From NCBI GenBank assembly GCA_004557905.1, contig SFFH01000063.1, positions 1 to 14,495 on the forward strand: a stretch of 14,495 bases of DNA, read 5' to 3'. The position numbers and the translations under genes were made by a program. Numbering within the stretch: position 1 is the stretch's first letter; every line of letters starts with the position of its first letter. The notes below the pieces were generated by a model. The model was not told the DNA's origin. It did no database searches and saw only the letters and a program-made list of their open reading frames with translations. Shown in pieces: positions 7,220 through 12,946 of this stretch. Source of the DNA: Clostridiales bacterium. Its GTDB lineage: Bacteria > Bacillota > Clostridia > Christensenellales > Aristaeellaceae.

Positions 7220-7612
7220 ATGAAAAAAGGAATTCTTGCAGCGCTGCTGTGCGCGCTGCTGCTGACCATGACGGGCTGCAACGCCGTCGATGAGGCGCTG
7301 GGCAGGCTGGGCGACGACATCAAGGCATCGAGGCTGGATACGCCGGAGAAGACGGACAGCGGCATCGACTGGAGCTATGTGCCCGTCGTACGCGAGATGG
7401 CGGTCACGATGTTCACCGAAGCTTTCCCGAATGCGACCGTGACGGAGACCTCCGTGGCCAGCAAGAACGGCGACGGCAAGCGCGTGATCGTGACGCTGAC
7501 CTATCAGATGGACAACAGGAACGGCACCTACGGCTTTGACTATACGAAGAACGAGCAGGGCGAGTACGAGCTGACGCGCTACGGCGACGGCGTCAATTCC
7601 GACGATCTGTGA
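7220..7612 (+). CDS. Small secreted lipoprotein, unknown function
   Basis: A 130-residue protein with a lipoprotein signal: MKK, a hydrophobic stretch (residues 4-17) and a lipobox ending TMTGC with Cys20 as the lipidated residue. It would be anchored on the outer face of the membrane. The mature part is acidic, with a linker rich in Asp and Thr and then a small alpha/beta-looking domain (about residues 50-125, WSYVPVVREMAVTMFTEAFP followed by strand-like VIVTLTYQMD and TYGFDYTKN). I do not recognise the family. AAAGGAG lies 5 bases before the ATG and the gene starts 10 bases after the MocR stop, so it is the likely third gene of the Tet(M)-like/MocR operon. No strong terminator follows. Confidence 0.8.
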   Translation: MKKGILAALLCALLLTMTGCNAVDEALGRLGDDIKASRLDTPEKTDSGIDWSYVPVVREMAVTMFTEAFPNATVTETSVASKNGDGKRVIVTLTYQMDNRNGTYGFDYTKNEQGEYELTRYGDGVNSDDL

Positions 7613-7629
7613 GCAATACGCCTGCTCAA

Positions 7630-7662
7630 TTGTAAACCTGACAAAAAGAATTGAGTTGACAA
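7630..7662 (+). promoter_or_regulatory. Candidate BirA operator upstream of bioY-birA
   Basis: The half sites TTGTAAACC (7630-7638) and AGTTGACAA (7654-7662) are separated by 15 bp. The known BirA signal is TTGTAAACC-N14/15-GGTTTACAA or its TTGTTAACC variant. The left half matches the consensus exactly and the right half matches 7 of 9. The right half overlaps the -35 box, so bound BirA would block RNA polymerase. A second smaller dyad, GTTGAC-AATC-GTCAAC (7655-7670), shares the right half and could be part of the same or another operator. Confidence 0.75.
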
Positions 7663-7684
7663 TCGTCAACCCCTGTGCTATACT
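7656..7684 (+). promoter_or_regulatory. Promoter of bioY-birA
   Basis: A consensus -35 TTGACA (7656-7661), a 17-bp spacer and -10 TATACT (7679-7684) form a strong housekeeping promoter. The transcript would start near 7691, about 35 bases before the bioY start codon. Confidence 0.85.
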
Positions 7685-7725
7685 GCCGCTGGACAAATTC
7701 AAAGGACGATTTGGAGGAAACAAAG

Positions 7726-8283
7726 ATGGCAGGTTCTGGCACAAAGAAATTGAGAATTGTGGACATGGCGTATATCGCGCTGTTTGCGGCGCTGATGGCC
7801 GTATGCTCCTGGATTTCCATCCCGGCGACGGTTCCCTTCACGCTGCAGACCTTCGGCGTGTTTCTGGCGGTGAGCGTGCTGGGCGGCAGGCGGGGCACGC
7901 TGGCGGTGCTCGTGTATCTGCTGCTGGGCATGATCGGCATTCCGGTGTTTGCCGGCTTCCAGGGCGGCATTGGCTGCCTGCTGGGCACCACCGGCGGCTA
8001 TATCCTCGGCTTTCTGCTCTCCGCGCTGGTCATGTGGGCGATGGAGAAACTGCCGGGCAGGCGTGGCGTCATCCTGACACTGTCCATGGTGGCGGGCCTT
8101 GTCGTGTGCTATGCGTTCGGCACGGCCTGGTTCATGGTTGTCTATGCGAAGAAGGCGGGCGAGATCGGTCTGATGACGGCGCTGGGCTGGTGCGTCTTCC
8201 CGTTCATCATTCCGGATCTGCTGAAGATTGCGCTGGCGCGGATCATCTCCAGGCGGCTTGCGGCGGCAATCCGGCTGCAGTAA
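7726..8283 (+). CDS. bioY: BioY biotin transporter, ECF-type substrate-binding subunit
   Basis: A 185-residue membrane protein that binds and imports biotin as the S component of an energy-coupling factor transporter. The BioY signature is clear: GGRRGTLAVLVYLLLGMIGIP followed by VFAGFQGGIGCLLGTTGGYILGF (about residues 53-97), with about six hydrophobic segments. The start at 7726 has GGAGG 8 bases upstream; an in-frame upstream ATG at 7675 lies inside the promoter and is rejected. No ECF ATPases or T component are in the window, so it would rely on shared modules encoded elsewhere or work alone. It is followed after 62 bases by birA, its probable regulator. Confidence 0.93.
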   Translation: MAGSGTKKLRIVDMAYIALFAALMAVCSWISIPATVPFTLQTFGVFLAVSVLGGRRGTLAVLVYLLLGMIGIPVFAGFQGGIGCLLGTTGGYILGFLLSALVMWAMEKLPGRRGVILTLSMVAGLVVCYAFGTAWFMVVYAKKAGEIGLMTALGWCVFPFIIPDLLKIALARIISRRLAAAIRLQ

Positions 8284-8345
8284 GGCGCGCTGCGCATCGG
8301 AACAGCATCTGCCGCCGACTGACAAAACGGTGAGGAGGGGGCAGC

Positions 8346-9314
8346 ATGGGAACGAAGGAAAGGCTGCTTGAGCTGTTTGAGGCCCGGAAGGGCAGCTTCC
8401 TGTCCGGCGAGGAAATCGCGCAGACGCTCAGCGTGTCGCGAACGGCGGTCTGGAAGGCGGTGAACGCGCTCCGGCAGGAGGGCTATCCCATCGAGGCGGC
8501 GACCAACCGGGGCTATTGCCTCGGTGAATGTGCGGACGTCCTCTCCGAGCAGGGCGTGCGGCGCTTTCTTGGGCAGGACGGACCGCAGCTTGAGCTGACT
8601 GTTCTGCCCTCGGTGGATTCCACCAATACATGGGTGAGGGACAGGGCGGCCCTCGGCGCGCCGGAGGGCTGTGTCGTGATCGCCGGCGAGCAGACGGCCG
8701 GACGCGGCCGGCGCGGGCGGACGTTTTACTCGCCGAAGGACACGGGCGTCTACATGAGCCTGCTGCTGTGGCCGAAGCACTGCGCCGTGAGCCGGGCGAC
8801 CGGCTTCACCGCGATGGCGGCGGTGGCTATGTGCGAGGCGATTGAGGCGGTATCCGGCGAGGCAGCGCAGATCAAGTGGGTGAACGACGTGTTCGTCCGT
8901 GGGAAAAAGGTCTGCGGCATTCTGACAGAGGCATCCCTGGGCATGGAGAGCGGCGAGGTGGATACTGTCGTGCTGGGCGCGGGTGTGAATCTGTACCCGC
9001 CCCGGGAGGGCTTCCCGGAAGCGCTGGCTCCGATTGCGGGCGCCGTCCTTGAGGACGTGGTGAGCGACGCCAAAAACCGGCTGGCGGGTGAGTTTCTCCG
9101 CCGCATGATGGCCATCTATGCCGCCCCGGAGGAAAGCGGCTATGTAAAAAAATACAGGGAGCGCAGCCTTGTGATCGGGAAAACCGTGACCCTGCTGCCG
9201 GAGGGCCGCAGCGTGTTCATCGAGGATATTGACGATGCGTGTCACCTGCTGGTCCGGGATGACAGCGGGGAAACGGCATGCCTGTCCTATGGCGAGATTC
9301 AGGTGCGGATGTGA
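8346..9314 (+). CDS. birA: Bifunctional biotin--protein ligase / biotin operon repressor BirA
   Basis: A 322-residue protein that makes biotinyl-AMP and attaches biotin to carboxylase carrier proteins. Residues about 3-62 are a winged helix (LSGEEIAQTLSVSRTAVWKAV), so this is the group that also binds DNA. The ligase domain shows the SVDSTN segment (89-94), the biotin/AMP loop GRGRRGR (119-125), KWVND (177-181, usually KWPND) and the catalytic-lysine region GKKVCGIL (K188 likely). A small C-terminal SH3-like domain follows (about 272-322). GGAGGGGG lies 4-5 bases upstream of the ATG. Co-transcription with bioY behind a BirA-type operator suggests autoregulated biotin uptake. Confidence 0.95.
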   Translation: MGTKERLLELFEARKGSFLSGEEIAQTLSVSRTAVWKAVNALRQEGYPIEAATNRGYCLGECADVLSEQGVRRFLGQDGPQLELTVLPSVDSTNTWVRDRAALGAPEGCVVIAGEQTAGRGRRGRTFYSPKDTGVYMSLLLWPKHCAVSRATGFTAMAAVAMCEAIEAVSGEAAQIKWVNDVFVRGKKVCGILTEASLGMESGEVDTVVLGAGVNLYPPREGFPEALAPIAGAVLEDVVSDAKNRLAGEFLRRMMAIYAAPEESGYVKKYRERSLVIGKTVTLLPEGRSVFIEDIDDACHLLVRDDSGETACLSYGEIQVRM

Positions 9315-9328
9315 CCTTGTATACATCA

Positions 9329-9366
9329 AAACGGACGTTCCAATCCATCGGAGCGTCCGTTTATGT
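9329..9366. terminator. Bidirectional terminator between birA and argD
   Basis: A 13-bp stem (9329-9341 with 9350-9362, one wobble) with an 8-base loop lies between the convergent genes. On the + strand it ends in TTT. On the - strand it ends in TTTT, so it may serve both birA and argD. It is 15 bases after the birA stop and 15 bases after the argD stop on the other strand. Confidence 0.75.
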
Positions 9367-9376
9367 ATGATGTTGT

Positions 9377-10567
9377 TTACGCCAGTTCTTCGGCCAGCGC
9401 GGCGACGAACGCGTCCATCTCCTCATAGGAGATGATCAGCGGCGGCGCGAGGCGGATGACGTTGCCGGAGGCGGTGCCCGGCACAAAGCCGCGCGCGAGC
9501 ATCCTGCGCATCACGTCGCCGGCCGGGCAGTCGTCTTTGAGCTGAATGCCGATGAGCAGGCCCATGCCGCGCACCTCGGCGATGTGTTCGCTCTTGATCT
9601 TCCTGACCGCGTCCATCAGGTACGCGCCCTTTTCCCGGGCGACGGCGGAGAAGTCGTTGTCGATCATGTAGCGCATCGCGGCGAGGGACACGGCGCACGC
9701 GAACGTGTTGCCGCCGAAGGTGGAGCCGTGGTCGCCCTTGGCGATTTTGGAGGCGACCTTCTCACTGGCGAGGATGGCGCCGATGGGGAAGCCACAGCCC
9801 AGGCCCTTGGCGCTGGTCATGATGTCCGGGATGACGCCGTACTGCTCATGGCAGTAGAGCGAGCCGGTGCGGCACACGCCGGTCTGCACCTCGTCGAGGA
9901 TGAGCAGGATGCCCTTTTCGTCGCACAGCGCGCGCACGGCCTTCAGGTACTCGGCTTTGGCGGGGGTCACGCCGCCCTCGCCCTGCATCGGCTCCAGCAG
10001 GATCGCGGCGGTCTCATCGTCGATGGCGGCCTTGAGCGCGTCCAGGTCGTTGTACGGCACCTGCGTGATGCCCTTGGGCAGCAGCGGGCGGTACGGCGCC
10101 TGGTAGTAGTCGTGGCCGGTGGCCGCGACGGTCGCCAGCGTGCGGCCGTGGAAGGAGTGATCCGCGGAGACGATCTTGTAGCGGTTCACGCCCTGCGCGT
10201 AGAAGTACTTGCAGGCCAGCTTCATGGCGCCCTCGTTGGCCTCCGCGCCGGAGTTGGCGAAGAAGACGCGGTCGGCAAACGTGTGCGCACACAGCAGCGC
10301 GGCCAGCTCCGCCTGCGGCTGAACGTAGAAGATGTTGGACGTATGCAGCACGCCGGCGTTGGCCTGGGCGATGATCGCGTCGGTGATGACGGGATGGTGG
10401 TAGCCCAGCGCGTTGACGGCGATGCCCGCGAACAGGTCGGTGTACGCCTTGCCGTCCTGGTCATAGAGCGTGCAGCCCTCGCCGCGCACGAAGCACGCGG
10501 GCATGCGCTCGCCGAAGACCTGAAGGAAATGCTGGCTGTCCAGAGACTTGATTTCGGAAAGATTCAT
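9377..10567 (-). CDS. argD: Acetylornithine aminotransferase
   Basis: A 396-residue class III aminotransferase that converts N-acetylglutamate semialdehyde to N-acetylornithine, using PLP and glutamate in the cytoplasm. Visible motifs are ANSGAEANEGAMKLA (cofactor phosphate binding), SFHGRT, ILDEVQTGVCRTG (pyridine-binding aspartate) and the PLP lysine in TSAKGLG (K254). GSTFGGN follows. The start is set by GGAGG 9 bases upstream; the open frame continues further upstream into the hairpin repeat element but has no ribosome binding site there. The length and lysine position match the ArgD family. It is the third arg gene of the argB-argC-argD run, 215 bases from argC. It could also act in lysine synthesis (succinyl-diaminopimelate aminotransferase), as some ArgD proteins do. 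Confidence 0.93.
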   Translation of the reverse strand: MNLSEIKSLDSQHFLQVFGERMPACFVRGEGCTLYDQDGKAYTDLFAGIAVNALGYHHPVITDAIIAQANAGVLHTSNIFYVQPQAELAALLCAHTFADRVFFANSGAEANEGAMKLACKYFYAQGVNRYKIVSADHSFHGRTLATVAATGHDYYQAPYRPLLPKGITQVPYNDLDALKAAIDDETAAILLEPMQGEGGVTPAKAEYLKAVRALCDEKGILLILDEVQTGVCRTGSLYCHEQYGVIPDIMTSAKGLGCGFPIGAILASEKVASKIAKGDHGSTFGGNTFACAVSLAAMRYMIDNDFSAVAREKGAYLMDAVRKIKSEHIAEVRGMGLLIGIQLKDDCPAGDVMRRMLARGFVPGTASGNVIRLAPPLIISYEEMDAFVAALAEELA

Positions 10568-10600
10568 CGGAAAAGACCTCCGTGGGTAGTGTTCGGGAGG

Positions 10601-10762
10601 ACGTTGGGGGATTTCATCCCCCAATCCCCCAGACCGAGGGACATTGTCCCTCGGTCTCCCTGTTACGCGCTGCGCGCCAATGACTGATGTCAACGCGAAG
10701 CGAAGATGGGAGTCTGAGGGATGAAATCCCTCAGGCAGGGTTTGGGACGGCAGTCCCAACGT
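10601..10762. repeat. 162-bp inverted-dimer hairpin element between argC and argD
   Basis: The element begins ACGTTGGG (10601-10608) and ends with its inverse CCCAACGT (10755-10762). It holds four hairpins: 10604-10624 (8 bp, loop TTTCA), 10631-10657 (11 bp, loop CATTG), 10714-10734 (8 bp, loop TGAAA) and 10742-10759 (7 bp, loop GGCA). Read from each end inward, the halves follow the same plan: a hairpin, a C-rich linker, a GAGGGA hairpin, then TCCC. They look like two diverged copies in inverted orientation. No open frame is supported. It may be a small mobile or REP-like element and could weaken transcription from argC into argD. Confidence 0.75.
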
Positions 10763-10782
10763 ATCCCTTGCGTTTCTTGAAG

Positions 10783-11730
10783 TTAAAGATTCAGCCCCTT
10801 GGCCTCGTCGCAGCCGAGCATGATGTTCATGGACTGCACCGCCGCGCCGGACGCGCCCTTGCCCAGGTTGTCAAAGCGTGCGCAGACCATCATGCGCTCG
10901 TCGTTGCCGGTGACATAGATCTCCAGGCCGTCCCAGCCGGCGCAGCCGTTGGCCGCGAGGAAGCCGCCGACGTCCGCCTGCGCGGAGAGCGGCATGACCC
11001 GGATCATCTTCTGCCCGGCGTACGCGTCCTGATAGCACTCGTGCAGCTGAGAAAGCGTGGAAATCCCCTTCAGCTGCGGGGCGGCGAGCGGCACGCTCAC
11101 CAGCATGCCGGCGTAGTAGTCCGCCACGATGGGGGAGAACAGCGGCGCGGTGTCAAGGCCGCAGACCTTCTGCATCTCCGGCAGGTGCTTGTGGCTGTGG
11201 GTGAGGCCGTAGATGCGCGGGGAATCGAGCGCGGCGTCGCGCTGGGCGTCGCCGTACTGCGCGATCATCTTCTTGCCGCCGCCGCTGAAGCCGGTCAGCG
11301 AGAAGCAGGAAACCATGCTTTCCTTGGGCAGGATGCCCGCGGCCACCAGCGGATACACCAGCGAGATGAAGCCCGTGGCGTGGCAGCCGGGGTTGGCGAT
11401 GCGCTTGCCGGTTTTGATCGCCTCGCGGTGCGCGGGGGACAGCTCCGGGAAGCCGTAGGCCCAGCCCTCCGCCGTGCGGTGCGCCGTGGATGCATCGATG
11501 ATGCGCACACGGTCGTACTCCACCAGGGAGACGGCCTCCTTCGCCGCCGCGTCCGGCAGGCAGAGAAACGTGATGTCCGAGGCGTTGATCAGCCGCCTGC
11601 GCTCCTGGGTGTCCTTGCGCAGCGCGGGATCGATCGTCAGAATCTCGATGTCGTCGCGCCCGGCGAAGCGCTCAAAGATGCGCAGGCCGGTCGTGCCTTC
11701 TTGTCCGTCGATGTAAATCTTAGGCTTCAT
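10783..11730 (-). CDS. argC: N-acetyl-gamma-glutamyl-phosphate reductase, uncommon (type 2) form
   Basis: A 315-residue dehydrogenase that reduces N-acetylglutamyl phosphate to the semialdehyde with NADPH. The short length and layout fit the 'uncommon form' of ArgC rather than the longer common form. The N-terminus IYIDGQEGTTGLRI is the nucleotide-binding start. NPGCHATG carries the catalytic cysteine (C116), where many ArgC proteins read PGCYPT. GLTHSHKHLPEM holds conserved histidines, and GKGASGAAVQSMNIMLG is a typical C-terminal motif. The start has AGAGGGG 9 bases upstream. The gene lies 197 bases after argB; the gap contains a tandem repeat and a weak hairpin (11758-11787). It is probably transcribed with argB and argD. 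Confidence 0.93.
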   Translation of the reverse strand: MKPKIYIDGQEGTTGLRIFERFAGRDDIEILTIDPALRKDTQERRRLINASDITFLCLPDAAAKEAVSLVEYDRVRIIDASTAHRTAEGWAYGFPELSPAHREAIKTGKRIANPGCHATGFISLVYPLVAAGILPKESMVSCFSLTGFSGGGKKMIAQYGDAQRDAALDSPRIYGLTHSHKHLPEMQKVCGLDTAPLFSPIVADYYAGMLVSVPLAAPQLKGISTLSQLHECYQDAYAGQKMIRVMPLSAQADVGGFLAANGCAGWDGLEIYVTGNDERMMVCARFDNLGKGASGAAVQSMNIMLGCDEAKGLNL

Positions 11731-11757
11731 GTTGATGTACCCCTCTTGTCAAGAACA

Positions 11758-11787
11758 GTATTCGAGCGCCCTTTGCGCGAAGAATAC
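11758..11787. other. Imperfect hairpin before argC
   Basis: GTATTC (11758-11763) pairs with GAATAC (11782-11787), and GCGC (11766-11769) with GCGC (11775-11778), leaving a small internal loop. It lies about 27 bases upstream of the argC start codon in the argB-argC gap. It may affect RNA stability; no T-run supports a terminator. Confidence 0.4.
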
Positions 11788-11841
11788 GGGTTTGGCACGC
11801 GCAAGATGGACACTCTGCAAAGCAGGGCGCCGGAGCGCATT

Positions 11842-11953
11842 GCGCGTGCGGCGCCGCTTAAAGCAAGGCGAAGCTCAGATCGAGGCGGGCAGCGCCCGCG
11901 CGTGCGGCGCCGCTTAAAGCAAGGCGAAGCTCAAACAGAGGCGGGCATGGCCC
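11842..11953. repeat. Tandem 56-bp duplication of the argB 3' end
   Basis: Copies 11842-11897 and 11898-11953 are adjacent. The first 36 bases are identical, and the last 20 differ at five positions. The second copy contains the last codons and stop of argB (read on the - strand). The other copy is a duplicated, now non-coding, version in the argB-argC gap. It looks like a recent tandem duplication within this locus rather than an imported repeat. Confidence 0.85.
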
Positions 11954-12845
11954 GCTCGAACATCGTGCCGATACCCTTGTCGGTAAAGATCTCCAGGATG
12001 ATCGGGTGCGGAATCGTGCCGTTGATGATGTGCACGCGCTTGACGCCCTTCTCGATGGCGTCCACACAGGCCGTCACCTTCGGAATCATGCCGCCGGAGA
12101 TCGTGCCGTCGGCGATCAGATTCATCGCCTGCTCCGTGGAGAGCACCGCGAACAGCGAGGCGGGGTCGTCCGGATCGCTGCGCACGCCGTCAATGTCCGT
12201 CAGGAAGATCAGCTTTTCCGCCTTGAGCGAGGTGGCGACGGCGGCGGCGGCGGTGTCGGCGTTGATGTTGTAGCTCTCGCCGTTTTCGTCCGTGCCGACC
12301 GAGGAGATGACCGGGATGTACTCGTCCCGGCACAGCGCCTCAAGCAGCTTCGTGTTGATGCTCACGATGTCGCCCACATGGCCCAGGTCCACGCCGTCGG
12401 CCAGCGGCGGCTTCTTTTTGACCATGATCAGCCCGGCGTCCTTGCCGCACAGGCCAATGGCCTTGCCGCCCAGACGGCCGATCTGCGAGGCGATGTTCTT
12501 GTTCAGCTTGCCGGCCAGCACCATCTGCACGATCTCCATCGTCGCGTCGTCGGTGATGCGCAGGCCGTTGTGGAACGTGCTCTGCACGCCCACGCGCCCC
12601 AGCATGGCGTTGATCTCCGGACCGCCGCCGTGCACGAGGATCGGGTTGATGCCCACATACTTGAGCAGCGTCACGTCCTCGAGGATCTTCTGCGTCAGCT
12701 CCTCGTTCTTCATCGCGTTGCCGCCGTACTTGATGACGACCGTCTTGCCCCACAGGCGCTGGATATACGGCAGCGCCTCGATGAGGATGTTCGCTTTATT
12801 GATGAAGCCCATGTCGATCGGATCGACGCTCACAGGATTGGCCAT
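11931..12845 (-). CDS. argB: Acetylglutamate kinase, probably arginine-sensitive
   Basis: A 304-residue amino acid kinase that phosphorylates N-acetylglutamate, the committed step of arginine synthesis. Motifs are VVIKYGGNAM (37-45), VHGGGPEI (71-78), GLRITDDATME (94-104), NINADTAAAAVA and the DIDGV nucleotide-site segment. An N-terminal helix of about 25 residues before the kinase core, plus the C-terminal EIFTDKGIGTMF motif, are marks of feedback-inhibited hexameric kinases. Arginine-inhibited NAGK usually goes with the cyclic pathway that uses ArgJ. The start has an AGAAGG site 7 bases upstream; the longer open frame running into the M20 gene has no support. It has its own promoter and candidate ARG box. 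The stop lies inside the 56-bp tandem repeat. Confidence 0.95.
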   Translation of the reverse strand: MANPVSVDPIDMGFINKANILIEALPYIQRLWGKTVVIKYGGNAMKNEELTQKILEDVTLLKYVGINPILVHGGGPEINAMLGRVGVQSTFHNGLRITDDATMEIVQMVLAGKLNKNIASQIGRLGGKAIGLCGKDAGLIMVKKKPPLADGVDLGHVGDIVSINTKLLEALCRDEYIPVISSVGTDENGESYNINADTAAAAVATSLKAEKLIFLTDIDGVRSDPDDPASLFAVLSTEQAMNLIADGTISGGMIPKVTACVDAIEKGVKRVHIINGTIPHPIILEIFTDKGIGTMFERAMPASV

Positions 12846-12861
12846 GAATTTGCCTTCTTTC

Positions 12862-12889
12862 TGCACAGTATTCAAAAATGAGTATGTGC
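12862..12889. other. Imperfect hairpin in the argB leader
   Basis: GCACA (12863-12867) and TGTGC (12885-12889) with TA and TCA/TGA pairs form an imperfect stem around AAAA, with one bulge and one mismatch. Given the predicted transcript start near 12888 it would sit at the very 5' end of the argB RNA. A role in RNA stability or as a second regulator site is possible but unproven. Confidence 0.35.
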
Positions 12890-12894
12890 TCCGG

Positions 12895-12924
12895 ATTATA
12901 CCACAGGATACCATGAATATGCAA
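12895..12924 (-). promoter_or_regulatory. Promoter of argB
   Basis: On the - strand the -10 box is TATAAT (12900-12895) preceded by TGG, an extended -10. TTGCAT (12924-12919) lies 18 bp upstream as a weak -35. The run TGTGGTATAAT is identical to that of the Tet(M)-like promoter. Transcription would begin near 12888, about 43 bases before the argB start. Confidence 0.65.
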
Positions 12925-12928
12925 GATA

Positions 12929-12946
12929 TTTGAATAAAAATGCAGA
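12929..12946. promoter_or_regulatory. Candidate ARG box (ArgR/AhrC operator)
   Basis: TGAAT-AAAA-ATGCA (12931-12944) matches the ArgR/AhrC consensus TGAATwwwwATTCA with one mismatch. A further TGAAT (12914-12918) lies 17 bases away inside the promoter region, as expected for paired ARG boxes, though its second half is poor. The site lies between the M20 peptidase stop codon and the argB -35 box. An arginine-dependent regulator encoded elsewhere is implied. Confidence 0.55.

Noticed and set aside
7610..7628. Hairpin TGAGCA/TGCTCA after the lipoprotein gene as a terminator
   Set aside because: Only 6 bp with a 7-base loop and no T-run, and it overlaps the stop codon.
10568..10759. N-terminal extension of ArgD into the hairpin element
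   Set aside because: The extended residues do not resemble ArgD, while ATG at 10567 has a good GGAGG site and gives the usual length.
11842..11953. CRISPR-like repeat
   Set aside because: Only two adjacent copies with no spacers, and one copy overlaps the end of argB.
10687..12273. A 528-codon + strand frame across argC and into argB
   Set aside because: It is antisense to argC and argB, which have clear motifs and start sites; the composition is typical of shadow frames.
12846..12946. T-box or other riboswitch before argB
   Set aside because: The predicted leader is only about 43 bases with no T-box motif and no terminator, too short for a known riboswitch.
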